DNA of 64,000 nucleotides, from assembly GCA_003254905.1 (NCBI GenBank), contig QANU01094629.1, forward strand, positions 68,704 through 132,703, written 5' to 3'. Source of the stretch: Nissolia schottii. Taxonomy: Eukaryota > Streptophyta > Magnoliopsida > Fabales > Fabaceae. The position numbers and the translations under genes were made by a program. Below the pieces are notes generated by a model. It did no database searches. It saw nothing but the letters and a program-made list of their open reading frames with translations, and had not been told where the DNA came from. This document shows, piece by piece, positions 31,847 through 42,665 of this stretch; position 1 is the first letter of the stretch; each line of letters opens with the position of its first letter.

Positions 31847-33728
31847 TTTTTGCACACCTCTACAGTGTACACCAGTTGCACATCCCTTTATAATTCAGAC
31901 ACACTACTGTGCAACTCAAAAAATGTAGAACCGTCTTTCCACTCTCTCACCTTTCACATTTCGCGTTCTCTCTCACGACTTTTCTCCTTTAATAGCTCTT
32001 GCGCCTAATTATTTCTTCATCTTTTCATTTGTTTATCTTTCGTTTTGTCCATCTTTATGTTCTATTTTTCTTTTCTCTCTTTGCTTCGATTATGTGATTG
32101 TTGTGTTTGTATAATATAAAAGTTAGGTCTGTCTGTGTATATAAGGTGGTTGTGTCCAGCTTTGTGTGTGTATATATGTAACGGTTAGGTCATATTGTTT
32201 AATAAAATTAGGTCTGAGTTCACTAAAATGTTGTGTCTGACTATAATAAAAGGTTGTGTCTGTTTATTTAAATTGGTTGTGTCTTAAACAACAAAAAGGT
32301 TAGGTCTTTTACTTTGGTAAGGTTGTGTCTGTTTTCACCAAATGGCTATTTATGCTCTATTTTTCTTTTTTCTCTTTGTTTCGATTATGTGATGGTTGTG
32401 TTTGTATAATATAAAAGATAGGTTTGTGTATGTAACGTGGTTATGTCCAGCTTTTTTTGTGTGTGTGTATATAACGGGTAGGTCATATTATTTAATACGG
32501 TTAGGTCTGAGTTCACAAAAAGGTTATGTATGACTATAATAAAAGATTATGTTTGTTTATTTAAACTGGTTGTGTTTTAAACAACAAAAAGGTTAGGTTT
32601 TTTACTTTGGTAAGGTTGTGTCTGTTTTCACCAAATAGTTGTTTATGTTCTACTTTTCTTTTCTCTCTTTTATTCGATTATGTGATGGTTGTGTTTGTAT
32701 AATATAAAAGATAGGTCTGTGTATATAACGTGGTTATGTCCAATTTTTTGTGTATGTGTGTATATACATACATATACCGGTTAGGTCATATTATTTAATA
32801 AGGTTAGATCTGAGTTCACAAAAAGGTTGTGTTTGACTATAATAAAAGATTGTGTTTATTTATTTAAACTAGCTATGTCTTAAACAATAAAAAAGTTAGG
32901 TCTTTTACTTTGGTAAGGTTGTGTCTGTTTTCACCAAATGGTTGTTTATGTTCTATTTTTCTTTTCTCTCTTTGCTTCAATTATGTGATAGTTGTGTCTG
33001 TATAATATAAAAGATAGGTCTATGTATATAACGTGGTTATGTCCAGCTTTGTGTGTGTGTATATATATAACGGGTACGTCATATTGTATAATAAGGTTAG
33101 GTCTGAGTTAACGAAAAGATTGGGTCTGACTATAATAAAAGATTGTGTCTGTTTATTTAAACTGGTTGTCTTAAACAACAAAAATGTTAGGTTTTTTTTA
33201 CTTTGGTAAGGTTGTGTCTGTTTTCACAAAATGGTTGTTTATGTTCTACTTTTTTTTTTCTCTCTTTGCTTAGATCATGCTTTTAAGATCCATGTAATGG
33301 TTGTGTCTGTGTAACATAAAAGATAAGTCTGTGTATATAATGTGGTTGTGTCCATCTTTGTAAGATGGTTAGGTCGTATTATTTAATAAGGTTAGGTCTG
33401 AGTTCACGAAATGGTTGTATCTGAATATAATAAAAGGTTGTGTCACTAAATCGTATCTGAAATATGCACATCAATTATAGAATGAGAAAGCACATAACAG
33501 ATAAAAAATGAACGAACTAGCATGATCGAGCATAAACCAAAACGAATCAATACACTGAGAGAGAATGAACAACAACGAAACAAGAAAAAATGAAGCACGA
33601 AATTAAAAGAAAATGAACAAAAATGAAGAATCAAAAGGAATGGACGGAACAATTTGCTGAGTCAATAGAAAATTTTAGTAAAATAGCGTGGGTGTGCAAC
33701 AGATGTGCAAAGAAGAAATGTGCAAAAA
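31847..33728. mobile_element. TIR-bounded block carrying a tandem array
   Basis: The ends form an imperfect inverted repeat of about 40 bp: the left starts TTTTTGCACACCTCTAC and the right, read in reverse complement, starts TTTTTGCACATTTCTTC. Both then reach an (a/c)GTTGCACA(t/c)CC block. Inside are flanking arms with opposite strand bias (T-rich left, A-rich right) and a tandem array (32055-33445). No transposase is visible. A non-autonomous DNA transposon that amplified an internal segment fits. No clear target duplication was found, so the call is moderate. Confidence 0.5.
32055..33445. repeat. Tandem array, about five units of 290-303 bp
   Basis: Units start near 32055, 32350, 32643, 32946 and 33237 with tatgttctatttttctttt. 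They share, in order, tatgtgat(g)gttgtgt, ataatataaaaga, ggttaggtcatatt, ctataataaaagg and tggtaaggttgtgtctg. Within each unit ggttgtgtctg-like words recur every 30-40 bases. The last unit is incomplete and more diverged. No reading frame persists across units. Confidence 0.85.
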
Positions 33729-34510
33729 TAATTATTCGATATATTACCTAATTTCCTAAATATCCTCCTATCTACTAAATTTATTAAATAAAGTAAAATA
33801 ACTGTCGTTAATATCTTGAAATTTTAAGAAATAATCGATTCTTGTTTTATTTAGTATTTGAGAGAATGGTTATAGTATTCGTCAAGCAATTAACATTATA
33901 AAACGTTTTAAAATAAAAATGCATCAAAATTAAAACCTTTTTACAGAGTTGATTGACAGAGCAAATAGCAATGTAATTAAGGAAATTCCGGGGCCAATTT
34001 CGAGCTAGAAGAGATGCTACTGGCTACTGTCCCTTTCCTTTATCAACGCAGCTCATTTCGCCTCGCTTTTCACTTTATGCTTTTCCCGTGCAACCGGCTA
34101 TTCCGGTAACCCTCCGCCACCTTCTCCCCTTTATCTCTCTTTCTGTCTCTCTCCCTTCTCTCCATTTCTTTCTCTGCTAAGTGCAACCCCCGCACAACAC
34201 TACCATCACTGAGTCACACTCCCGAGTCATGAACTCACACTTCATTTCTCCATAGAAACGAGCGCGCGCACACACAAAAGAATAACCTTGCTTTCTCATT
34301 TTCATTCACAGCATGATTTCCTGTTTTGCCCCTCGCTTCCTTCTCTATTTCCCAATATCTGCCACCGCACCAAAACCTTTGATCGGAGCCAACCACACTT
34401 CAGCTCGGTTTTGCTCCCGATAACAAGTTTAAACAACCATTTTTTTTTTTTGTTATTTTTCACAATTTTTTAATTTTGTGAGGAAAAAAAAAAAGTGCAC
34501 AACGGCTACA
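33729..34510 (+). other. Upstream region and 5' leader of the methyltransferase gene
   Basis: 33729-34000 is AT-rich intergenic DNA. From about 34010 the sequence becomes pyrimidine-rich (ctctctttctgtctctctcc around 34135), as expected of a plant leader or core promoter. The stretch 34231-34350 is what pseudogene copy 1 preserves at 3711-3820, showing that the copied DNA included the leader. No clear TATA box was seen. Confidence 0.45.
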
Positions 34511-36070
34511 ATGGAACCTACCGCAGGAAAGCCCAGCTCTCTCTCGAACGTTATGATACGGTTACTTCTCTTCGGCGTTTTCCTCATCGGAGTTCGCTTC
34601 GCTTACGTCATCGCCATCGCCGGAGAATCCTGCACCGTTGGCGACTTCTGCTTCTTCTCCCTGCACGAGACTCTCAGCCTCGTCATTGCCGGCGCAGGAG
34701 CCGGAACCCTCGCAGCCGAGTCCGCTTCCGCTGCCGGCGCTTCTACGGCTCAGCCGGAGATTTACACCAGCAAGGAATGGAAAGCTGGAGTCCGCTTCTA
34801 CTCGTCGGTGTTCCAGGATCTAATTGCCGGCGGTTACCTCTCGCCGGCGTCGAAGTCGCTGTGCGTGGAGACGCCAACCGGGCGAGACGTCTTTGCTCTG
34901 AGGGATATTGGCGTCCGGAGCGCTGTCGGGATCGCGAGGAAGGCGGTGAAGCCGCTTGTAAAGTTCGGCCGCGGTCACAAGATTCCATTCGGGGCTGGCA
35001 AATTCGACTTTGTGTTCTCCGGTGAGGGATCGCTGGAGCGGTCGGAGAAGCCGTCGGAGTTCGCCGCCGAAATCTCACGGACGCTGAAACCCGAAGGGTT
35101 CGCAGCGTTCCATTTGGTAAACCCTAAAGATACGTATAGCTTCAATTCTTTTCTTGATTTGTTCCATTCTTGCTTCTCAGTAGTGAAATCGCGTGACATA
35201 AAAGGTTTTGATTCTTCAATGCCTCGTATACGTGAAATTGTTTTGAAAAAAGAGTGTGATGATGATGATGGTGATGTTCATAGACTAGTGAATTTTGATG
35301 ATCATGATTCATATGGGAAGTGCTCTGTTCCAGGGTATAAGCATGAGTTGGTTAAAAATGCCGAGCCTTTGATTTTAGAGGAGCCATTGAAACCATGGCT
35401 TACTTTAAAAAGGAATTTGAAGAACATTAAGTACCTTTCTTCAGTTGTTGATATAAGCTTTAAGAATAGGTATTTATATGTGGATGTTGGAGCCAGAAGC
35501 TATGGGTCTAGTATTGGATCTTGGTTTAAGAAACAGTACCCTAAGCAGAACAAGACCTTCCATGTGTATGCAATTGAGGCTGATAGAACTTTTCATCCGG
35601 AGTATGGGTTGAAGAAAGGGGTCACTTTGCTTCCTTATGCTGCATGGGTGAAGAATGAGACCTTGACATTTGAGATTCATCGCGACCCCGGTGAGCATGT
35701 TGAGGTTAAAGGCAGGGGGATGGGTAGAATTCAGCCGCTGCAGTCTTTGGGTTCGGGGGATTTTGATGGTGAAGTGGAGAAGATCCAAGGGTTTGATTTT
35801 GCTCACTGGTTGAAGAACACTGTTTCGAGGAATGATTTTGTTGTGATGAAGATGGATGTGGAGGGCACTGAATTCGACCTGATTCCGAGGTTGTTTGAAA
35901 CTGGGGCTATCTGTTTGGTAGATGAGATTTTCCTTGAATGTCATTATAACAGGTGGCAGAGATGTTGCCCTGGGCAGAGGAGTTCAAAGTATGAGAAAAC
36001 ATATGAACAATGCTTGGAGCTCTTCAATTCTCTTAGACAAAGTGGCGTTCTTGTTCATCAATGGTTTTGA
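34511..36070 (+). CDS. Two-domain FkbM-type methyltransferase-like membrane protein
   Basis: A single-exon gene of 519 residues from ATG 34511 (MEPTAGKP). An in-frame ATG at 34478 would add 11 Lys-rich residues and is less likely. Residues 15-37 form one hydrophobic segment (MIRLLLFGVFLIGVRF...), suggesting a signal anchor with the rest in a membrane-enclosed compartment or the cytosol. Residues about 85-260 resemble a degenerate class-I methyltransferase fold (FDFVFSGEGSLERSEKPSEFAAEISRTLKPEG, split here as family-type evidence). Residues about 320-510 match the FkbM methyltransferase domain, with LYVDVGARSYG as the SAM-binding motif and KMDVEGTEFDL as the second hallmark. FkbM enzymes are typically O-methyltransferases. 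The plant substrate is unknown. Two broken copies lie in the UGT cluster at 3711-4702 and 8755-9699. The intact frame and conserved motifs suggest this is the functional copy. Confidence 0.87.
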   Translation: MEPTAGKPSSLSNVMIRLLLFGVFLIGVRFAYVIAIAGESCTVGDFCFFSLHETLSLVIAGAGAGTLAAESASAAGASTAQPEIYTSKEWKAGVRFYSSVFQDLIAGGYLSPASKSLCVETPTGRDVFALRDIGVRSAVGIARKAVKPLVKFGRGHKIPFGAGKFDFVFSGEGSLERSEKPSEFAAEISRTLKPEGFAAFHLVNPKDTYSFNSFLDLFHSCFSVVKSRDIKGFDSSMPRIREIVLKKECDDDDGDVHRLVNFDDHDSYGKCSVPGYKHELVKNAEPLILEEPLKPWLTLKRNLKNIKYLSSVVDISFKNRYLYVDVGARSYGSSIGSWFKKQYPKQNKTFHVYAIEADRTFHPEYGLKKGVTLLPYAAWVKNETLTFEIHRDPGEHVEVKGRGMGRIQPLQSLGSGDFDGEVEKIQGFDFAHWLKNTVSRNDFVVMKMDVEGTEFDLIPRLFETGAICLVDEIFLECHYNRWQRCCPGQRSSKYEKTYEQCLELFNSLRQSGVLVHQWF

Positions 36071-38629
36071 TTCATCCTCATAGGTGAAAATCATATACTT
36101 TTTTCTGTAACATTCGTATTTTCCTTTTAACCATTTACATCTTTCTTCTTCAAAGTTGCTTTTTAAACCCCAACCAATAGAGAAGATGAGTGCTGGTTCA
36201 AATCTATTTCCATGTAACCGTTGCAACAGAAAATGAATTTACCCCTCTTAAGTGAACCAAATTTGTTGAACAAATGGCTTCTTTTACCTTATACATAAAT
36301 ATAGAAATAGATATAGAAATGGATAACAGGATACTGTAATCTCTTAATTTTATCTCAAGATAATTTGATTGTTCTTTTGTTAGCACCATCATTCGTTTTA
36401 AGCCAATCTCTTGACTGGTATGTTGGTTTGGTTTATAACTTTTAACCTTCTATACTCGGTTTGAGACCGGCACATCGTCCAAAACATCAAAACCATAATT
36501 TGTTTCAATGTATGAAAAATAAAATTGTTGGGATCTTTGGTCAAAGGTTGTTGAAGTTTTTGACAATTGAGAGGGAGTGAGGTTTCTTATGTTCAGGAAC
36601 CAGGATAGTTTTTTTTCACTGACAAAATAGGATAATAGTGTTAATTTGTGAGACTTAAGTCATTGTCCTATATGAATATGACTGTTGCTGAGAATTGGAG
36701 CAATATTAACCCTGGGGATTGAACTTCAGTACTTAGTTGCAGTAATCTAGAGGCAAATATGATAAACTTTTAGTCTGTTGCTACCAGAGATTTATTTCCT
36801 TTCTTATTCTTTCTTTTTTTGGATGTATTAGAGGTACAAGCATTTGGATTGGGGAAGGGATTGATATTATGGTGGGAAAACGAACCTCTTGACATCATTG
36901 TCATGCCTAAGCTTTAATGACTTGAGCGGTTTTAATTGAACAAGCTCGTTTGCCTTGATAGTCCTAATGTGTGGTTTATTAGTTTCTAAAAGTTTAATGT
37001 CTTTGTCCTCTGACACTGCTTATTTAGTAAGGGAAAGCAATATTTTTAGATGTCATAAATTAACGCCATAATTTAAGGCTGCAAATAGCCTTGATTAAGT
37101 GAGATCTATTGCAATGTGGTTGTTAGTAGGCGATTTTCATTTATAGGAAGCTAATACAGTCATGCTTTAGATGGGACCCACCACATGGAGCAGGAACGTT
37201 GCAACAATCAAATTATTGTTCACATGGTTCGTCATTGCAGCACATTAAAAGATTAGAAGTGTTCACGTATCTCGCACCACCTTTTTAACCTCGGTGGGTA
37301 GGAAGATGAAGAAATTTATCTTCACATTTGTATTATTTTTACCTTTTGATTTTATTTATTTATTTATTTATTTTTAATTCCAATACTGAATTAATTACCT
37401 TTTAATTTTTTATCTATTTATTCTACTTTATTTATTGTACATTTTTTTTTGTACCTATACGTTTTGATAGGCTTTTTGACCGTAGCCGCAATGTGGGGTT
37501 CCCTTCTCCTAACAAAGGCTCTTGGTAGTTGAAGAAATGCACGAGAAAGGGATGGCTGTATATTGCTTTCTTTCTATTATTAATTAGTGACAGCGAAAAC
37601 ATCGACCAAAATTCTTCATTATGAGTTGCTGCTTAGCTGGATATTGATTACAATCAGGATTCCACATTTATATCAAGCACATGTTAGCAAATGAAAAAGG
37701 GAAGAAAATAGAGACAAAAGATAGAGGTAACGAGAAAGTGGAAAACTATCTTATCATCTTCTCATCATATCATGAGAGAAAGAAGGGGTGCAAAATGTTA
37801 GGAGGGTGTAGTTTTTCAACTGAGATATCAAAAAATATATTTTTCTACAGTGTCATTTGCCATGGAATAACGATCATGAGTGGAATGGACAATAAAGGTA
37901 ACTTGGGTGGTGGGGGCATGAATGGGATTCTTTTAATACGGGTCCAAAAGAACTTAGATAGCGCAGATGCTGGGAATTAAGCTTCTTTTGGTTGCCAGAT
38001 CTCTGGGCAGGTTGGGACAGGACATCTCTTTGTTAGTGTGTCAGGGTAGGAAAGTCAAGTGGAGATTTTTGTGGTTATGATTTCATAAATCTCTGGTTTC
38101 ACATTGTTTTGGGGGCGGACTCCCAAGAACCCTAAACAGGTCTTAATCAAACAATTAAAACTAAGTGCATGTTCATTTTTAGTTAAAAATAATTAGAATT
38201 GATTCAAGAGTTCTAGAAGTGAGAAACCCTAAATTTTTATTTTTGGTGGCTACTAGAATCAATTAAGAGTGTTTTCACCTAAAAATCAAACATGCTATAA
38301 TAATATAAACAAATTGCAAACAATAGAGGACCAAAGCGGATTAAAACTAAGTTTCACATGGGAATAGAAATACCTAAGCAGAATATAGAACGGGGTAGTT
38401 AAATGTACGGACCTCGAACAATGGGTGGAGACCATAACAATTAAACTTGATTCGTTATTGATTTGGTCAAAGTAGTGGGTCACTATGTTACTAATTCAAC
38501 TAGTGGGTTATTGATTCAATTGTTGAGCAGAGTATAACTAAATAAGTATATACAAATATAATTTAATTCAAGTAAATATATAAATATATAATTATCTCCA
38601 GAATCACGGGTGACCAATCTAACCCAACA
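36071..38629. other. Intergenic DNA after the methyltransferase gene
   Basis: This begins with the probable 3' untranslated region. No further gene was recognised. A 99-codon frame at 37681-37980 (MLANEKGKKIETK...) lacks motifs and is probably chance. A (TTTA)n run lies near 37353-37372. Confidence 0.45.
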
Positions 38630-40562
38630 TTGAGGAGACAACTCATCCACATCCTCCTCCTCTAACATCGATTAATTCAACTCACATGCCACAATTCATA
38701 TCTCAGCCAGACATGGACTCTGCTAGACTTGGCTTTTTGCAAGGTTTGTCGAACGATTCTCGCATAAAGATTAGGCTAGATCGCACGAGTATTGGTTAAG
38801 TGTTACTAAAATTATTTAATTGCCTTGCACCGTATTGGACAATTATTCATAATAAGGAAAGGAGGCACACGTATGACGCTTGGAAGATATATATAATTAT
38901 GCCTGATTTTTTTATTATGTTTAATGGAATATGTTTAATTATGTTTAATTAATTTTATGTGTAGGAGCACTTCCTTTTTGATGAGGACAATGACGCTATG
39001 TATGCAGCCTTCTATTATAGAGCAAGAAATGACTGCAACAATTGTACAGGGTGATCAAGGACGGGTTGGACAAAATCCCTTCTCTTGGATGACTTAGGAG
39101 ATGCTAGATGCACTGTGGCAAATTTGGGCCACAAAGAAGTTTAAAGACAAATCTTAGAAGTTCAAGGCATCAAGACATTCAACAAAGAGAGGGGGGCGGA
39201 GCGATGCACATTGGTGGGTCTACTACCCTACAGTCCATGAGGGAGAGACTGGTAATATTTTAAATTTATTAATTTAATTCTTCATTTTAATTTGTTCAAA
39301 TTAATTTAGTTTACTGATATATTATATATTTAACTAAATACAAGTTTGAGGGTTGGGCAGACTTCCCTCTAAGTCAAAGGTCTTTAGGCATACTCACCTA
39401 AAGAATGATGAGAGGGGTCGTTAGAAGACTGTCTGGGTCGATTCACAATCTGAGAACACAACAATAAGTACTAATTTAATTAATAATTAATTTCTTCATT
39501 ACATGTATACTGTAAATTGAATTGTGTTGCTAACTATGTGATTTTTTTGTTATTTTTCTTATAGACGATGTTCAAACAAAAACTAGAAGAGGCGAGATCA
39601 AAGAGCCTTGGCGACGATGAAGGTGGAGCTGACGTCCTAAAAGTTAATAAGGAGGCACTATGGTTAGATGTCATTGATGGTATGAACAGAAACGACACAT
39701 ATGGGTCAGGGGAAATTCTCCTCAAGACGACTCGGAGAGGGGGACGAAGAGGAAGATCAACTGCTAGCACTGCTTCTGGGTCCATTGCCATGCCTACTAA
39801 GGATGGCGTTCATCATGTCGTTCATGGCCTCAATACTGAACTCCACACCCAGGCCATGCAGCTGCAATAGGAGGTGACCTGCCTTTGAGAAGAGTTAAAT
39901 ACACAACAGGAGCAACAGGAGAAGGAAAACCTATAGATGAAGGAAAAGATGGCTTCCAGCTTCTTCCACATGTGGTCATATTTATAGGCAAACGGACAGC
40001 TTAGAGGACAACGATGATGACTAGCATATCCCCAGTGCTCCTGTCCCTCACAACAACGCAGATGATGGCGAGAATTTGATGAACTCTAGATACACCCCCG
40101 GCCCTAGCCCACCTCGCCATAGTGGTGACCACTCTTGATTTCCTTTTTTTATTATTCTTTGTTTTAATATTATTTTAAATGATATTCATTTTTATGAAGA
40201 TTAAATGTATTGAATATTTAATTTTATTTTAATTAATATTAATTTTGTTATTTACAATTACAAATTTTTCTAATTTTATATATTTTCAGCAGATATATCC
40301 GCCAGTATGTTAAATAATATTATTATAATACTACTAATTACCAGCAGATATATCCGTCGATAATCATCACATAGGCAACATTTCTGTAACTATTTATCGT
40401 CGGATATATCTACTAGTATTTATCACCGGATATAGAATCCGCCGGTAATTAGTTACCAGTGACGTTACTTTCCAACTCAAAATCCACCGGAAACAATAAA
40501 ATCCGCCAATAGTTTATCATAATTAGTCATTAAACCCTTCAGTAGAGAGTGTTTTTCTAGTG
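38630..40562 (+). mobile_element. Decayed CACTA (En/Spm-like) element, right part
   Basis: A plus-strand translation around 39090-39240 gives MLDALWQIWATKKFKDKS and a Gly-rich, HWW-containing stretch. The frame at 39568-39870 gives MFKQKLEEARSK...ALWLDVIDGMNRNDTYGSG. Both are in the style of the plant En/Spm-associated Transposase_24 family. Stops break the reading. Downstream, 40300-40550 carries repeated (t)ccgccggtaa / atatatccg(t/c)cg words as subterminal repeats, and the sequence ends gtttttctagtg (40551-40562), the inverse of a CACTAGAAAAAC terminus. The left terminus was not found. Confidence 0.65.
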
Positions 40563-41395
40563 GTGTTTTGAGTTAACGCACACAAACTTTTCAATAAGCA
40601 GAAACAAAGAATAAGATAAAAATGAAATGAAAATGGCAAATAAGAAAATTTTGGTACTCAAGTTTATAAACTTTTGAATAGTAATGCACAAACTTTTCAA
40701 GACACATGCACACACTTTTGAATAATCAAAAATAAAAAAAAATATGATGGAAAACGAAAATGAACACAAAGACGAAGACGAAGAAGAAAACGTTAGTGCT
40801 CATGTGCACAAAATTTTGAATAATAATGCACAAACTTTTTTACACATATGTACAAACTTTTTTAACTTAAAACAAATACTATGACAAGCATAAAAATGAA
40901 AACATAGCAAAAAAAAGAAAACTTACAAACTTTTGAACAACCATGCACAAACTTTTTTTGCACATGTACAAACTTTTGAATAACTAAAAACAAAAAAAGT
41001 GACGAAAACAAAAATGATATCTTTGAGATCCATAATGTCTTGTGAAGAAAAAAAATGAAGAAAATTTTATATCAAGATAGCATATGTGATAAATGAAGCA
41101 AAACAAACAAGAAAACTGAAAAAAATAATAAAAGAAAAAAATGTTTATGATAAATGAAAAAAAAAAATGAACAAGAAGAAAGAAGAAGGGAGAGTGATGT
41201 GAGAAGAGAGGAAAAAAAAGAAAGCAGGAAATGAAGAAGAAGGAAGAGGAGCTTGAGGGGGAAAGAGAAAAAAAAATGGAAAGAGAAGAAGAAGAGGAGT
41301 TTACGTGTGCGAGGGAGAATGGGTAAGAGGAGAGAGAAAATGTGCATTTAATATAGTGGCAGAAAAGTAGTGTACACAAAGTATTTTTCATATCA
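40563..41395. repeat. Repeats of cacaaacttttgaataa, then A-rich tract
   Basis: From 40563 to about 40990 the words (ca)caaacttttgaa(t)aa and catgcacaaactttt recur at least nine times in a degenerate tandem pattern. From 41040 to 41340 the plus strand is purine-rich (gaagaagaa, gaaaaaaaa), keeping the minus strand open as a Phe/Ser/Leu-rich artefact frame. No gene is supported. Confidence 0.6.
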
Positions 41396-42179
41396 CTTTA
41401 TAAGTGAACAGATTACAACCTGACCTAATATTCCATGAACAGTTAATAATTTATGAGTGATAACTAACTATTTTCGAGTGTCAAAAGGAAGAAAAACAAT
41501 ACTAACCAAGAATCCTACCTCGAATCTCTACCAAATAAAAGTAGCACACGAGTTGGATGATTGGGCCAGTAGGAGCGATTGATATTCTTTAATAAACCCA
41601 CCCAATTAGCCCATTGTTATCTGGTTAACTTGGAGATGAAATTCACAATGCCCACCAACTAAATCGTAGTGTTAGCGTCTCTATCCATATAGTGTTGGTG
41701 TTTTTGTCTAGAGGTTAGCATCTTTGCCTAGAAATATTGGCATCTCTGTCCGAAAGGCAGTTGTTCAATTTAATAATGTTGGATGATAAAAAATGAGTGA
41801 GAATGTTGGGAGTGGTAAATGGTAATGATCAAGTGCAACGTCAACCATAATAGTGATCTAAGTTGTCTCCATGCAACATAGCAGGTGCATCACAAACTTC
41901 GCCATACAGTTTAAGGCCAAACCAAACACCAACAAGACACAACACACCAGTTTACAAGCACATGCATATACCAAAGGATCACTTTGAATAACATTAAACC
42001 AACTTGAAACTTGTAATCCTTAGTTTCATGTTGTATTGATATAAGTGAAAGACATGAAAGTGTTGACCATAAATAAAAGACATGAAAATAAGTAAAAGAT
42101 TTAAAACAAAAATAGATTAATTTTAATAAGGTTGGTTGCTTGTTATCTGTCCTTTTTAAAATAATTGTTCATTCAATTG
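41396..42179. other. Intergenic DNA, nothing recognised
   Basis: Moderately AT-rich with no long frame. A repeated phrase about gttagc(a/g)tctttg(t)cc occurs near 41671-41750 (three diverged copies). Confidence 0.4.
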
Positions 42180-42665
42180 TTTTGATACTGTTATGGACCT
42201 CTAGGGAAGGTCCGTTTGGCTTCGTGATTGGGCCTCGCGGATTGCGAACCCTAGAGGACCCGGCAAGTCAACTTGAAAAGATTCAAGGACTGCGTGCTGG
42301 GAACTTGCACAACTTATCAATCTTGGTCGTGTACTCGGCGACAGCATGGTCTCTTGGGCGACTGAGGGAAGTACTTGCCATATAATTCAGTCTTGAAGGC
42401 CTCCAATGAGTTGTTCTGGTTGCCTTGCTAGAGTAGGGGCCTCTTCCCCTACCACTGGTGTGTGGCCTGGGTCTTCAACATGCGAGTAGCAAAATGGACT
42501 TTCTGCTCGTCCGTGCATGGTAGATCCTCGTAGATTTGCTCGATCTCTTTGGAACCACTCATCAGCTAGGTCAGGGTTAATCTCTCTAGCGAAGGCAAGC
42601 AGGTTTGGCTTCTTGAATTTCAAGAACTTCTGGTGGTCTAGGTCTTGGCCATTGGAGTGCACGGC
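42180..42665 (-). pseudogene. Gypsy-type gag fragment
   Basis: Minus-strand translation from 42662 gives HQKFLKFKKPNLLAFA...NPDLADEWFQR, followed by sequence readable as CT-type FCYSHVEDPGHT and RQPEQLIGGLQD. This matches the order of the capsid region in plant Ty3/Gypsy gag (FLK..PP.F.G...P..A..WL..., then A..YML...A..WW). The adjoining stretch down to 42180 continues with YGKYFP-like residues in another frame. Frameshifts and lack of pol show it is a relic. Confidence 0.65.

Noticed and set aside
37681-37980. 99-codon plus-strand frame starting MLANEKGKK.
   Set aside because: No motifs, splice context or repeat identity. It was judged chance.
40984-41391. 135-codon Phe/Leu/Ser-rich minus-strand frame resembling a membrane protein.
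   Set aside because: It is the reverse of a purine-rich low-complexity tract (gaagaagaa/aaaaaa). The shadow frame has no family motifs.
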